Assembly: GCF_014982805.1 (NCBI RefSeq)
Contig: NZ_JADCKC010000001.1
Location: forward strand, 620,001-684,000
Direction of reading: 5' to 3'
DNA from: Gemmiger gallinarum
GTDB taxonomy: Bacteria; Bacillota; Clostridia; Oscillospirales; Ruminococcaceae
Length of the DNA stretch: 64,000 nt
Shown piece after piece: positions 33,404 to 41,697 of the stretch. The stretch's first letter is position 1; every line of letters begins with the position of its first letter. The position numbers and the translations under genes were made by a program. The notes under the pieces are model-generated. The model saw nothing but the letters and a program-made list of their open reading frames with translations, did no database searches and had not been told where the DNA came from.

Positions 33404-34507
33404 ATGCCACAAAATCATCGTCCGCTGGGCGTTTATCTGCATATTCCCTACTGTCCGGCCAAATGCCGGTACTGTGACTTTTTTTCAAAGCCCGGCTGCC
33501 GCAGTGTGCCGCAAGGCTACTGCGACGCCCTTGAGCGGGAGCTCCGCCGCTGCCCCCGGCGCCCCGACACCCTGTATTTCGGCGGGGGCACCCCGGCACT
33601 GCTCTCCCCTGCCCAGGCGGCCGCCCTCATTGAGGCTGCCGATCCCCTGCCCGGGGCGGAGATCACCCTGGAGGCCAACCCCGATGTAGTAAGCGCCGAG
33701 TTGCTGCAGGGGTTTCGTGCCGCCGGGGTGACCCGCATCAGCTTTGGGGTGCAGAGCGCCGACGACGCCCAGCTGCGCCGTCTGGGCCGGACGCACACTG
33801 CCGCCGGGGCTGCTCAGGCGCTGCAATGGGCCGCGGATGCCGGGTTTGAGGAGATCTGCGGGGACATCATGCTGGCCCTGCCCGGCTACACCCGGGAGGA
33901 ATTCGACCGCACCCTGGCCCTGCTGAAAAACGGGGGCTGCACCCATATTTCGGCCTACTTGCTCAAGATCGAGCCCGGCACTGCTTTTTACAAAAATCCG
34001 CCCGATGATCTGCCCGATGCCGATGCGGCGGCGGACTTTTACCTCCACGCCGTGCAGCGGCTGGCGGAAGAAGGCTATCCCCAGTATGAGATCAGCAACT
34101 TTGCCAGACCCGAGCATCGCGGGCGGCACAACCTGCTCTACTGGGACTGCCAGGATTATCTGGGCATCGGCCCCGCCGCCCACAGCTGCATGGAGAACCG
34201 GAGGAGCTTCTGGCCGACGGGGCCCCATGCGGTGGAGGCCTTCATCGCGGGCACGCTGGCCGAGGAGTTCGAGGGTGTCTGCAATGCCGAGGATTATCTG
34301 ATGCTGCGTTTGCGGCTGCGGGACGGGCTGGACCTGCGGCTGTACCGGGAGCGGTTCGGCGGGCATTTTACCGACAAACAGCTGGCCTTTATCCGTCACT
34401 GCGCTGCCGCCGGATACGCTCAGTTCGACGGGCAGGTACTCCGCCTGACCCCGGAGGGGCTGGTTGTGGAAAACAGCATTCTGGCCGAGCTGCTGCCGGA
34501 AGAGTGA
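33404..34507 (+). CDS. hemW: Radical SAM heme chaperone HemW
   Basis: A 367-residue HemN-like protein. The radical SAM cluster ligands are C17, C21 and C24 (CPAKCRYC); GGGTPALL is the SAM-contact motif, and the C-terminal HemW domain ends the protein. The sequence lacks the extra N-terminal features of true anaerobic coproporphyrinogen oxidase HemN, hence HemW, which binds heme and delivers it to target enzymes. ATG 33404 has GGGAG at 7 bases; the longer frame begins with a hydrophobic stretch that belongs to the leader. It is followed by a terminator. Confidence 0.85.
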   Translation: MPQNHRPLGVYLHIPYCPAKCRYCDFFSKPGCRSVPQGYCDALERELRRCPRRPDTLYFGGGTPALLSPAQAAALIEAADPLPGAEITLEANPDVVSAELLQGFRAAGVTRISFGVQSADDAQLRRLGRTHTAAGAAQALQWAADAGFEEICGDIMLALPGYTREEFDRTLALLKNGGCTHISAYLLKIEPGTAFYKNPPDDLPDADAAADFYLHAVQRLAEEGYPQYEISNFARPEHRGRHNLLYWDCQDYLGIGPAAHSCMENRRSFWPTGPHAVEAFIAGTLAEEFEGVCNAEDYLMLRLRLRDGLDLRLYRERFGGHFTDKQLAFIRHCAAAGYAQFDGQVLRLTPEGLVVENSILAELLPEE

Positions 34508-34520
34508 TCGTTCCTTATCC

Positions 34521-34573
34521 AAAAAAGATCCCGCCGTGAGATGGCTGTGCCACCCCGCGGCGGGATCTTTTTT
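34521..34573. terminator. Bidirectional terminator between hemW and plsY
   Basis: AAAAAAGATCCCGCCG and CGGCGGGATCTTTTTT form a near-perfect stem. Confidence 0.88.
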
Positions 34574-34620
34574 CATGAGAAGCTTATGATTCGGCTTTAC
34601 CAGAGGTTCACCGGGCAGGG

Positions 34621-35277
34621 TCACTTCTTTTTCTCGCCGAAGCGGTACTCGGTGCCCTCCCGCAGACGCTGGATGTTGGAGCGGTGCATGTAGATGACCA
34701 TAGCCGCCATGATAACGCTGCAGATGCCGATAAATACAAGCGTGGCGGGCTCGGCACCGTTCCAGGCCCAGTAGCACAGCGTCAGGATGGGATACAGCGC
34801 CGCAATGATGATGCTGCCCAGCGAGACAATCCGGGTAATGGCAAACTCGATGAGAAAGATGACGACCAGAGCCAGAAATACCAGCGGCTGCAGCGCAAGG
34901 ATGGCGCCGCCGCACACCAGCACGCCCTTGCCGCCGTGGAAGCCGAACCAGGCGGGCTTCATGTGGCCGATGGCTGCAAAAATGGCGGCCAGATAGGCGC
35001 CGCAGGCAGGCTCAAACTGAGGTACCAGCATGCCGAACAGCCATTCCCCGATAAAAACCGCCACCGCGCCTTTTGCCACATCGCCGATGGCTGTGGCTGC
35101 GCCCGCTGCCGCGCCGTAAGTGCGCAGCATATTGGTCATGCCTGCGCTGCCGCTGCCGTGAGTCCGCACATCGTCGTGGCAGAACAGCTTGGAGATCAGG
35201 ATTCCAAACACGATGCTGCCCAGAAGATAGCCTTCCAGCGCAGCGAGCACACAGGCCGCAATCAACTTCAATACCAT
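34621..35277 (-). CDS. plsY: Acyl-phosphate:glycerol-3-phosphate acyltransferase PlsY
   Basis: A 218-residue integral membrane enzyme that makes lysophosphatidate from acyl phosphate and glycerol 3-phosphate, the first committed step of phospholipid synthesis. Conserved loops are visible: the first (GSGSAGMTNMLR), the glycine-rich GFHGGKGV, and the third near the C terminus. About five membrane helices. It is the last gene of a DUF512-der-plsY run on the same strand (21 bp after der), an order common in Firmicutes. Confidence 0.93.
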   Translation of the reverse strand: MVLKLIAACVLAALEGYLLGSIVFGILISKLFCHDDVRTHGSGSAGMTNMLRTYGAAAGAATAIGDVAKGAVAVFIGEWLFGMLVPQFEPACGAYLAAIFAAIGHMKPAWFGFHGGKGVLVCGGAILALQPLVFLALVVIFLIEFAITRIVSLGSIIIAALYPILTLCYWAWNGAEPATLVFIGICSVIMAAMVIYMHRSNIQRLREGTEYRFGEKKK

Positions 35278-35298
35278 GATGACTCCTCCCTCAGGATG

Positions 35299-36630
35299 TC
35301 AGCGAGTGGTTCCGTCGCCATGCTCCCGCACGAGCATACGGATGGGCGTACCGGTCAGTCCGAAGGTTTCCCGGATCTGATTCTCGATATAGCGCTGATA
35401 CGAGAAATGGAACAGCGCCTTCTGGTTGACGAACGAGACAAACGTCGGCGGACGGGTGGAACTCTGGGTGATATAGAACAGTTTCAGGCGCTTGCCCTTG
35501 TCCGAAGGCGGCTGGACCCTGGCAGTGGCCCGGGCCAGCATCTCATTGAGGGCGCCGGTGGGAATGCGGGTGCCGTTCTGCTCGTCCACAAAGCGGATGG
35601 TCTCGAACAGCTTGTCCAGCCGCTGGCCCGTCTTGGCACTGATAAAGACGATGGGCGCGTAGGACATGAAGCTGAAGTCCTCCGCCAGCTGCTTGCGCAT
35701 GGTGTCCATGGTGTAGGTGTCCTTGTCCACGATGTCCCACTTGTTCACCGCAATGACGCAGGCCTTGCCCTGTTCATGGGCATAGCCCGCCACCTTGGAA
35801 TCCTGCTCGGTGAAGCCCTCGGTGGCGTCGATCATAATGACGCAGACGCGGCTGCGCTCCACAGCGGCCAGGCTGCGCAGAACGCTGTACCGCTCGATGC
35901 CGTTTTCCACCTTGCCCTTTTTGCGCAGGCCGGCGGTGTCGGTAAAGATGAACTTGCCGTACTTGTTGTCCACCGCGGTGTCGATGGCGTCCCGGGTGGT
36001 GCCCGCCTCATTGGCGACGATCATGCGGTCCTCGCCCAGAATGCGGTTGACCAGGCTGGACTTGCCCACGTTGGGCCGGCCGATGACTGCCACCGGGATG
36101 CGGTCGGCGTCTTCCGGTTCCTCGTTGGAAAAATCCAGATGGGCCAGCACGGCGTCCAGCAGGTCGCCGGTGCCGTGGCCGTGCACACCGGACACGGGGA
36201 TGATCTCCCCGATGCCGAGAGAGTAGAAATCGTACAGTTCCAGCGGCGGCTCGCCCACCGAGTCGCACTTGTTGACCGCCAGCACCACCGGCTTGCCGCT
36301 GCGCATGAGCATGCCCGCAATGTCGATGTCCTGGGGCGTTACGCCTGCGGTCAGTTCGGTGACCATGACCACGCAGTCCGCCGAGTCGATGGCGATCTGT
36401 GCCTGACGGCGCATATGCATCAGCAGGCCGTCGTCGATATTAGGCTCGATGCCGCCGGTGTCCACCAGCAAGAACTGGTGGCCGTTCCACTCGCAGTCGC
36501 AGAAGATGCGGTCCCGGGTAACGCCGGGGGTATCCTCCACAATGGCCAGCCGCTGACCGGTCAGCTTGTTGAAGATGGTGGACTTGCCCACGTTGGGCCG
36601 GCCCACAATGGCCACAATAGGTTTGGGCAT
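35299..36630 (-). CDS. der: Ribosome-associated GTPase Der (EngA)
   Basis: A 443-residue GTPase with two tandem G domains: GRPNVGKST at about 9-17 with DTPG and NKCD, and GRPNVGKSS near 185 with DTAG and NKWD, followed by the KH-like C-terminal domain (about 350-443). It is needed for 50S subunit maturation. ATG 36630 follows GGAGGGGAG; the longer frame is rejected because it lies in the preceding gene. The upstream gene stops 4 bp before, so they are coupled. Confidence 0.96.
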   Translation of the reverse strand: MPKPIVAIVGRPNVGKSTIFNKLTGQRLAIVEDTPGVTRDRIFCDCEWNGHQFLLVDTGGIEPNIDDGLLMHMRRQAQIAIDSADCVVMVTELTAGVTPQDIDIAGMLMRSGKPVVLAVNKCDSVGEPPLELYDFYSLGIGEIIPVSGVHGHGTGDLLDAVLAHLDFSNEEPEDADRIPVAVIGRPNVGKSSLVNRILGEDRMIVANEAGTTRDAIDTAVDNKYGKFIFTDTAGLRKKGKVENGIERYSVLRSLAAVERSRVCVIMIDATEGFTEQDSKVAGYAHEQGKACVIAVNKWDIVDKDTYTMDTMRKQLAEDFSFMSYAPIVFISAKTGQRLDKLFETIRFVDEQNGTRIPTGALNEMLARATARVQPPSDKGKRLKLFYITQSSTRPPTFVSFVNQKALFHFSYQRYIENQIRETFGLTGTPIRMLVREHGDGTTR

Positions 36631-36634
36631 AAGG

Positions 36635-37957
36635 TCACTCCCCTCCTTTTTTCTTTCGTTCGCCCAGCATGGCGCGGCAGCTGCCTGCGCCGTCCACGGG
36701 CAGAATCGTGACACGGCAGCTCAGCTCCTTGCCCAGCTGCGTCACGGTGATGTCATCGAGAAAGCGGTCGCCCTCGTCCCGGAGCATGACCTCCGGCACA
36801 CCCAGCAGGCGGCTTTTCAGCTTGCCCTTGCACTGGCGGATGATGTCGGTGCCGGTGACCAGCCCCGCCACGCTCACATTGCCGCCGAAATAGTCGTTTC
36901 GGATGGCATGAACATTCACCTGTACCTGGGGATACTGGCCGTGCAAGGTGTCCGTCATCTGGCAGATGAGCGGGGCAGCCAGCGTGCCGGTCACCACGTC
37001 CATCTTGTGGGGCCAGACAAAGCCCCGGCGCTGGGACAGTTCCTCCAGGAAAGTATCGTGGTAGAGCCGCCACATACCCACGCCGTCCTCCAGCTGGGCA
37101 TATTCATCGTAGAACTCCCCCTGGGGCAGCGGACGGCCTGCCGTGAGATACCACTCGTCGCTGGGGTAGACAATGCTGCGGCCGTACTGGGCGCGGCACT
37201 TTTTGCTGTACTCTTCCAGAATGTCCAGCGTCTCGCCCGCCGTCTCGGTGTCGTAGGGCGTCAGGTGGTAAAGGCCCTCCCGGTAGGAGGTCACCCCCGC
37301 CGGGACTGCCGCGATGCTGCCCACCTGGGGGCGCAAAGCCAGCAGGTCATCCAGAGTGCGGCGCAGCTCGTCGCCGTCGTTGATGCCCCGGCAGAGCACC
37401 AGCTGGCAGTTCATCTCAATGCCGCCCTTGGCAAAGCGGTCGAGATAGCCGAGGGTCTCCGCCGCCCGCTTGTTGGCCATCATGCGCACCCGCAGCTGAG
37501 GGTTCGTCGTGTGCACCGAGATGAAGATGGGGCTGATGTGCATCTTGATGATGCGGTCCACTTCCCGCTCGGACAGGTTGGTCATGGTGATATAGTTGCC
37601 GAACAGGAAGGACAGCCGCTCGTCGTCATCCTTGAAATAGAGGCTTTCCCGCATGCCGGGAGGCAGCTGGTCGATGAAGCAGAACATGCAGTGGTTGTCG
37701 CAGCTGTGCTTTTCGTCCCCCAGATAGGTCTTGAAGCTGCAGCCCAGAGGCTCGTACTCCTCTTTTTTGACATCGAGGTATTCCAGCTTGCCGCCCCTGC
37801 AAAGGGCAAGGCGAAACTGCGAAGCCACGGTATAATATTGGTAGTCGAGCATATCCGCAAGCTCATTGCCGTCCGCCGAAAGCAGAACACATCCGGGCGT
37901 GATGCCCAGCGCCTGCGCGGGCGAACCTTCGTCCACGCTCTGCACCCGCAAAGCCAT
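36635..37957 (-). CDS. DUF512 family radical SAM protein with PDZ domain
   Basis: A 440-residue protein usually found next to der. An N-terminal PDZ-like domain (about 1-65: VDEGSPAQALGITPGCVLLSADG) is followed by a radical SAM core with C86, C90 and C93 (CDNHCMFC) and the C-terminal DUF512 domain (about 230-435) ending in basic KKKGGE. The family is annotated as an Fe-S oxidoreductase; its substrate is unknown, although conserved linkage to Der suggests a role around ribosomes or translation. All three cluster cysteines are present. Confidence 0.88.
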   Translation of the reverse strand: MALRVQSVDEGSPAQALGITPGCVLLSADGNELADMLDYQYYTVASQFRLALCRGGKLEYLDVKKEEYEPLGCSFKTYLGDEKHSCDNHCMFCFIDQLPPGMRESLYFKDDDERLSFLFGNYITMTNLSEREVDRIIKMHISPIFISVHTTNPQLRVRMMANKRAAETLGYLDRFAKGGIEMNCQLVLCRGINDGDELRRTLDDLLALRPQVGSIAAVPAGVTSYREGLYHLTPYDTETAGETLDILEEYSKKCRAQYGRSIVYPSDEWYLTAGRPLPQGEFYDEYAQLEDGVGMWRLYHDTFLEELSQRRGFVWPHKMDVVTGTLAAPLICQMTDTLHGQYPQVQVNVHAIRNDYFGGNVSVAGLVTGTDIIRQCKGKLKSRLLGVPEVMLRDEGDRFLDDITVTQLGKELSCRVTILPVDGAGSCRAMLGERKKKGGE

Positions 37958-38007
37958 AGCCAGACCTCCTTGTCACCGCAAACTTTGAACAAATGCCAAA
38001 TGGGCAA

Positions 38008-38040
38008 AGAAAAAGGGGAGGGCATTGCCCCTCCCCTTGC
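38008..38040 (-). terminator. Terminator after rpmF
   Basis: Leftward AAGGGGAGGGGCAATGCCCTCCCCTT stem followed by TTTCTTTG, between rpmF and the DUF512 gene start. Confidence 0.75.
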
Positions 38041-38049
38041 AAGAGGCTG

Positions 38050-38238
38050 TTACGCCTCCTTGTTGACCTTGACGACTTCCTGGCCCTTGTAGTAGCCGCA
38101 TTTGCCACACACCTGATGGGGCACTTTCAGTTCGCCACACTGAGGACATTTCACCAGCGTAGGAGCCTCCAGCTTCCAAACATTGGAACGACGCTTGTCG
38201 CGACGGGCTTGGGATTGTTTTCTCTTGGGTACTGCCAT
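38050..38238 (-). CDS. rpmF: 50S ribosomal protein L32, zinc-binding form
   Basis: A 62-residue ribosomal protein. It begins MAVPKRKQSQARRDKRRS, the standard L32 start, and carries CxxC (C31, C34) and CxxC (C44, C47), the Zn ribbon of the C+ paralogue; no C-minus copy is in this window. SD AGGAGG lies 7 bases before ATG. It follows the DUF177 gene by 24 bp, a conserved pair in most bacteria. Confidence 0.97.
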   Translation of the reverse strand: MAVPKRKQSQARRDKRRSNVWKLEAPTLVKCPQCGELKVPHQVCGKCGYYKGQEVVKVNKEA

Positions 38239-38262
38239 TTCTAAGCACCTCCTTGGTGAAAT

Positions 38263-38763
38263 TCAACTAAGCAGTTGTTTTAATATGCTAAGCCGGGCAT
38301 CTGCAGGGGCAGCTTCGTCTGCCGGTTGGCAGGTACATCCTGCCGCCTTCCTTTTACCACAGATGGGGCATAGGCCAAGACAATCGGGACTGCACAGCAG
38401 CACCCGCGGAACTGCAAAGATCACTTCCTGATACACCAGTTCCTCTACGTCCAGCAATCCCTTTTCGTCCAGAGGGAGCTCAAAATCCTCATCGGAGAGA
38501 TCCCGGGGGCGAACGATGTACTCCTGAGCGATGGTGTAAGTTTCGTGCACCGGCGCAAGGCAACGGGCGCATTCGGCATCTGCTTTTGCCACGGCCTGCA
38601 AGGTGATGTGCACCCCTTCCGGGATGAGCTCGGCCGAAAAAGTGCCGGCGACAGGTTCGTTCACCTGATAGCCGGGAAAATCCGCCTGGGAGAAGTCGAA
38701 GGAAAACGTCGCTGTGTAAGGAGTTTTCCCTGTTTCCAGGAACTTTTGCAGATGAAATCGCAT
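38263..38763 (-). CDS. DUF177 (YceD) family protein
   Basis: A 166-residue protein of the YceD/DUF177 family, linked to 23S rRNA accumulation and ribosome assembly. The conserved C.RCL.P (CARCLAPV) and the C-terminal cysteine motif LCSPDCLGLCPICG are visible; the latter probably binds a metal. ATG 38763 has GAGGTG at 5 bases and lies 25 bp after a consensus promoter, so the longer frame is excluded. It is co-transcribed with rpmF. Confidence 0.9.
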   Translation of the reverse strand: MRFHLQKFLETGKTPYTATFSFDFSQADFPGYQVNEPVAGTFSAELIPEGVHITLQAVAKADAECARCLAPVHETYTIAQEYIVRPRDLSDEDFELPLDEKGLLDVEELVYQEVIFAVPRVLLCSPDCLGLCPICGKRKAAGCTCQPADEAAPADARLSILKQLLS

Positions 38764-38788
38764 AGTACACCTCAAAGGTTGCTTATCT

Positions 38789-38817
38789 AGTATACACAAG
38801 CATGGGGTGCTTGTCAA
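38789..38817 (-). promoter_or_regulatory. Promoter of the DUF177-rpmF operon
   Basis: Leftward TTGACA (38817-38812), 17 bp, TATACT (38794-38789). A second pair, TTGCTG-17-TATACT, lies upstream near 38910-38940 and may be a tandem promoter. Confidence 0.85.
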
Positions 38818-38844
38818 CAAAATTTTCAAAAAAATTTGTACAAA

Positions 38845-38873
38845 TAAGACAGCTCCGGCTGCGGGGCTGTCCC
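38845..38873 (-). terminator. Possible terminator after the MATE gene
   Basis: Leftward GACAGC...GCTGTC stem with GC-rich interior followed by TTATTTG. It is a weak match. Confidence 0.4.
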
Positions 38874-38958
38874 GAAGATGCTGTTTTAAGCAAAGCATCC
38901 TCATACTTTATATAGTATATCATAGCCCGGGCGGCACAGCAATCCCCTCTTCCCTGTT

Positions 38959-40314
38959 TTACACACCGGACAGGGTGGTTTCCCGGCTGCGCCGATGCAG
39001 CATGCGGACAAACAGAATCCCGCCCACAATGGAGGCAAACAGCGACCCCGCCGGGGAGGCCAGGCCCATGGCATACAGGGAATCCGGGAAGCAGACCGAC
39101 GCCAGATAGGCACCGGGAATGCGGATGAACAGCGTGGCCGTAAAGTTCCACAGGAAGGTGACAAAGGACCGGCTGTAGGCGCAGAAGTAGCCGCAGAAGC
39201 AGAAGTTGACCCCTGCAAAAACGCAATCGGTCACATAGGTGCGCAGATACTGGGCCCCCATGCGGATGACCTCGGCATCGCCGTTGGCAAAGAGGGCGAC
39301 GATCTGCTCGGGCCAGATCTGGCAAACAGTCACCGCCGCAAGGCCGAAGCCCACACAGATGGTCATGCCGTAGCGCAGCACCTTGAGGCCCTGATCGTGG
39401 CGGTTGGCGCCGATATTCTGTGCAGTGAGGGCCGAAACCGACGACAGCATGGCCGACGGGACCAGAAACAGAAAGCTGATGACCTTTTCCACAATGCCCA
39501 CACCGGTGGCTGTGACCAGTCCCCGGCGGTTGGCAATGACGGTGATGACAATGAAGGAAATCTGAATGAAGCCGTCCTGCACCGCAATGGGCAGGCCTAC
39601 CTTGACAAGCCCGGACAGCACTCTGGGGCGGAAGCGGAAGTCCTCCCGGGAGAGCGGGATGCCCAGACCCTTTTTGCGCAGCATGGCCAGCGAGAGCAGC
39701 ACGCTGACCGCCTGGGACAGCACGGTGCCAAGAGCTGCGCCCGCCGCTCCCATGGCCATGGGGCCGATGAAGATCACGTCGAGAACGATGTTGACCACAC
39801 CTGCCGCCGCAATAAAATACATGGGGCTTTTGGAGTCGCCCAGTCCCCGGAAGATGCTGCTGATCACATTGTATGCCGTGATAAAGGGGCAGCCCAGAAA
39901 ACAGATCAGCAGATAACTGCGGGTCTGGCTGACGGCTTCGGCAGGGGTGGACAGAACCGAGATGATGCCGTCCACCGCAAAGAGCAGTACCACCGTACTC
40001 ACCACGGCAAACGCGGTAAAGAGATTGACCGTACTGCCGATGGCGCGGGCCGCCAGCTTTTTGTCCTGAGACCCCACCGCCCGGCTGATCATGACGGTGG
40101 TCCCCATGGTAAGGCCCACCACGATCACCGTGAGCATGTGGGTGACCTGGCTGCCGATGGACACTGCCGAAATCGACGCCGCGCCGTTGAAGCGTCCGGT
40201 GATGAACAGGTCCGCTAACCCATAGAAGGTCTGCAAAAAACAGGAAAACAGATACGGCACGGAAAACAAGAGCAGATTGTGCAGTACATTGCCCTTGGTC
40301 AGATCCCGCTGCAT
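38959..40314 (-). CDS. MATE family efflux transporter
   Basis: A 451-residue membrane protein with twelve predicted helices in two homologous halves. The start (LTKGNVLHNLLLFSVPYLFSCFLQTFYGLADLFITG) is typical of the DinF/NorM-like MATE group in Firmicutes, which export drugs or metabolites with Na+ or H+. Length is normal. A LysR regulator gene lies 102 bp upstream on the same strand, and a perfect dyad sits between them, so the exporter is probably under its control. Confidence 0.9.
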   Translation of the reverse strand: MQRDLTKGNVLHNLLLFSVPYLFSCFLQTFYGLADLFITGRFNGAASISAVSIGSQVTHMLTVIVVGLTMGTTVMISRAVGSQDKKLAARAIGSTVNLFTAFAVVSTVVLLFAVDGIISVLSTPAEAVSQTRSYLLICFLGCPFITAYNVISSIFRGLGDSKSPMYFIAAAGVVNIVLDVIFIGPMAMGAAGAALGTVLSQAVSVLLSLAMLRKKGLGIPLSREDFRFRPRVLSGLVKVGLPIAVQDGFIQISFIVITVIANRRGLVTATGVGIVEKVISFLFLVPSAMLSSVSALTAQNIGANRHDQGLKVLRYGMTICVGFGLAAVTVCQIWPEQIVALFANGDAEVIRMGAQYLRTYVTDCVFAGVNFCFCGYFCAYSRSFVTFLWNFTATLFIRIPGAYLASVCFPDSLYAMGLASPAGSLFASIVGGILFVRMLHRRSRETTLSGV

Positions 40315-40359
40315 TTTAACCCCACCGCCTTATACTTCTGTCAAACAGTCAAAAATAAT

Positions 40360-40372
40360 GCATATAGTATGC
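40360..40372 (-). promoter_or_regulatory. Candidate LysR-type operator upstream of the MATE gene
   Basis: GCATA-TAG-TATGC, a perfect 5+5 dyad within a T-N11-A-like frame, 46 bp upstream of the MATE start and directly after the LysR gene. Binding is inferred. Confidence 0.35.
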
Positions 40373-40416
40373 TAACAAATCCGGCGGCGGTTGACAAACG
40401 AAACTTTTTGGTTGAT

Positions 40417-41283
40417 TCAGCACTTATTTTCATGGATGTGATCCAGAAGTGCCTGCAGCTCCGGCGTCACGAAAGACGGATGATAAAGCAGCTGCACTGT
40501 TTCCGACAGTGAATCGTCGGTTTTGATAAAGCACAAATTTTCATATTCATGCTTTGCCTTGGCGGGGATGATGGCAAAGCCCCGGGACAGATTGAGCATG
40601 AGAAGCTGCTGGGCATAGCTGGTAACCACCAGCACATCGGGGAACTGTACCCCATAGATGCGGCAGAGGTTTTCCCGGCAGAACTCCTGGTACTCGGTCT
40701 CGGCGGTCTTGGTGATGAGGGGCTGTCCCGCCACCACCTGGGCCACCGACCCGCACTTGTCCAGCAGTTCCCGGGAGCAGACCAGCGACTCCTCAATGCG
40801 CAGAAGGTCCACCCGGGTCATGTCCTCCACCCGGCTTTCCTTAAATGTAAGGATGTTGGGGCAGATCACCGCGTCGATGCGGTGATGCCGCAAATCCGCC
40901 AGCAGACGGGACTCGTCGCCGAAGGAAAAGTAGGCGGCGATCTCCGGGTTGGCCAGCTCAAAGGTGCGCAGGATGGGAAAGTCCTCGTAGTCGGTGGTGA
41001 TCATGCCGATGTGCAGCTCGTGGGCGTTCTCCCGGCCCACCTCCCGGCAGAGATCCTTATATTGTTTCATAATGACCTTCATGCCGTCGTAAAAGCGCTG
41101 GCCCTGGGGCGTCAGCCGGGCGGTGCGGCCGGTGCGGACAAACAGCTCGCACCCCAGCTCCCCCTCCAGCACCGAGATATACTTGCTCATGGTGGTCTGC
41201 GCGATATGGCAGAGTTCCGCCGCCCGGGTAAAGTTCTGCTGCTCCGCTGCCCGGAAAAAGTAGTGGATTTTGTTGATATCCAT
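40417..41283 (-). CDS. LysR family transcriptional regulator
   Basis: A 288-residue regulator. Residues 1-60 form the winged helix-turn-helix (INKIHYFFRAAEQQNFTRAAELCHIAQTTMSKYI), followed by a linker helix and a two-lobe effector-binding domain (about 90-288). ATG 41283 has GGGGGAGGG upstream. The recognition helix reads AQTTMSKYI in place of the more usual SQPALSRQI. The likely target is the adjacent MATE exporter. Effector unknown. Confidence 0.9.
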   Translation of the reverse strand: MDINKIHYFFRAAEQQNFTRAAELCHIAQTTMSKYISVLEGELGCELFVRTGRTARLTPQGQRFYDGMKVIMKQYKDLCREVGRENAHELHIGMITTDYEDFPILRTFELANPEIAAYFSFGDESRLLADLRHHRIDAVICPNILTFKESRVEDMTRVDLLRIEESLVCSRELLDKCGSVAQVVAGQPLITKTAETEYQEFCRENLCRIYGVQFPDVLVVTSYAQQLLMLNLSRGFAIIPAKAKHEYENLCFIKTDDSLSETVQLLYHPSFVTPELQALLDHIHENKC

Positions 41284-41440
41284 GCCGTTTCCCTCCCCCA
41301 CCGGCCTGCAGTCCGGCAGAAATTCCTCATTCATTATATCAGCCGTCGAGAAGCAAGTACAGTGCATCGTCTCTTTTTAGGCCGGATGCCGTACAGAAAA
41401 CCGTTCCTCAAAAAAAATTGAATTTTTTTGAAAAAAGGGC

Positions 41441-41469
41441 TTGCATTTTCAAAAATCCTTTGTTATAAT
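41441..41469 (+). promoter_or_regulatory. Promoter of tRNA-Tyr
   Basis: TTGCAT (41441-41446), 17 bp, TATAAT (41464-41469). Confidence 0.85.
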
Positions 41470-41515
41470 AATCAAGCACTCAGCGAGAGACACAAGCGAG
41501 TGTGAAACAGAATAT

Positions 41516-41600
41516 GGGAGCTTTCCCGAGTGGCCAATGGGGACAGACTGTAAATCTGCTGCGTAATGCTTCGGTGGTTCGAATCCACCAGCTCCCACCA
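41516..41600 (+). tRNA. tRNA-Tyr (anticodon GTA)
   Basis: An 85-nt class II tRNA with encoded CCA. Acceptor GGGAGCT pairs with AGCTCCC; anticodon loop CT-GTA-AA with GTA at 41550-41552; a long variable arm (about CTGCGTAATGCTTC) and TTCGAAT in the T loop. A consensus promoter precedes it and a terminator follows. Confidence 0.95.
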
Positions 41601-41601
41601 A

Positions 41602-41636
41602 AATCCTGAATGTTTACGCATTCAGGATTTTTTTGC
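41602..41636 (+). terminator. Terminator of tRNA-Tyr
   Basis: AATCCTGAATG pairs with CATTCAGGATT, followed by seven T. Confidence 0.88.
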
Positions 41637-41697
41637 GCCGTTTTTTCGGCGCGGGTATCTGTGATTTTGCATTTTGCGGATGGGAGATCGGAATATC

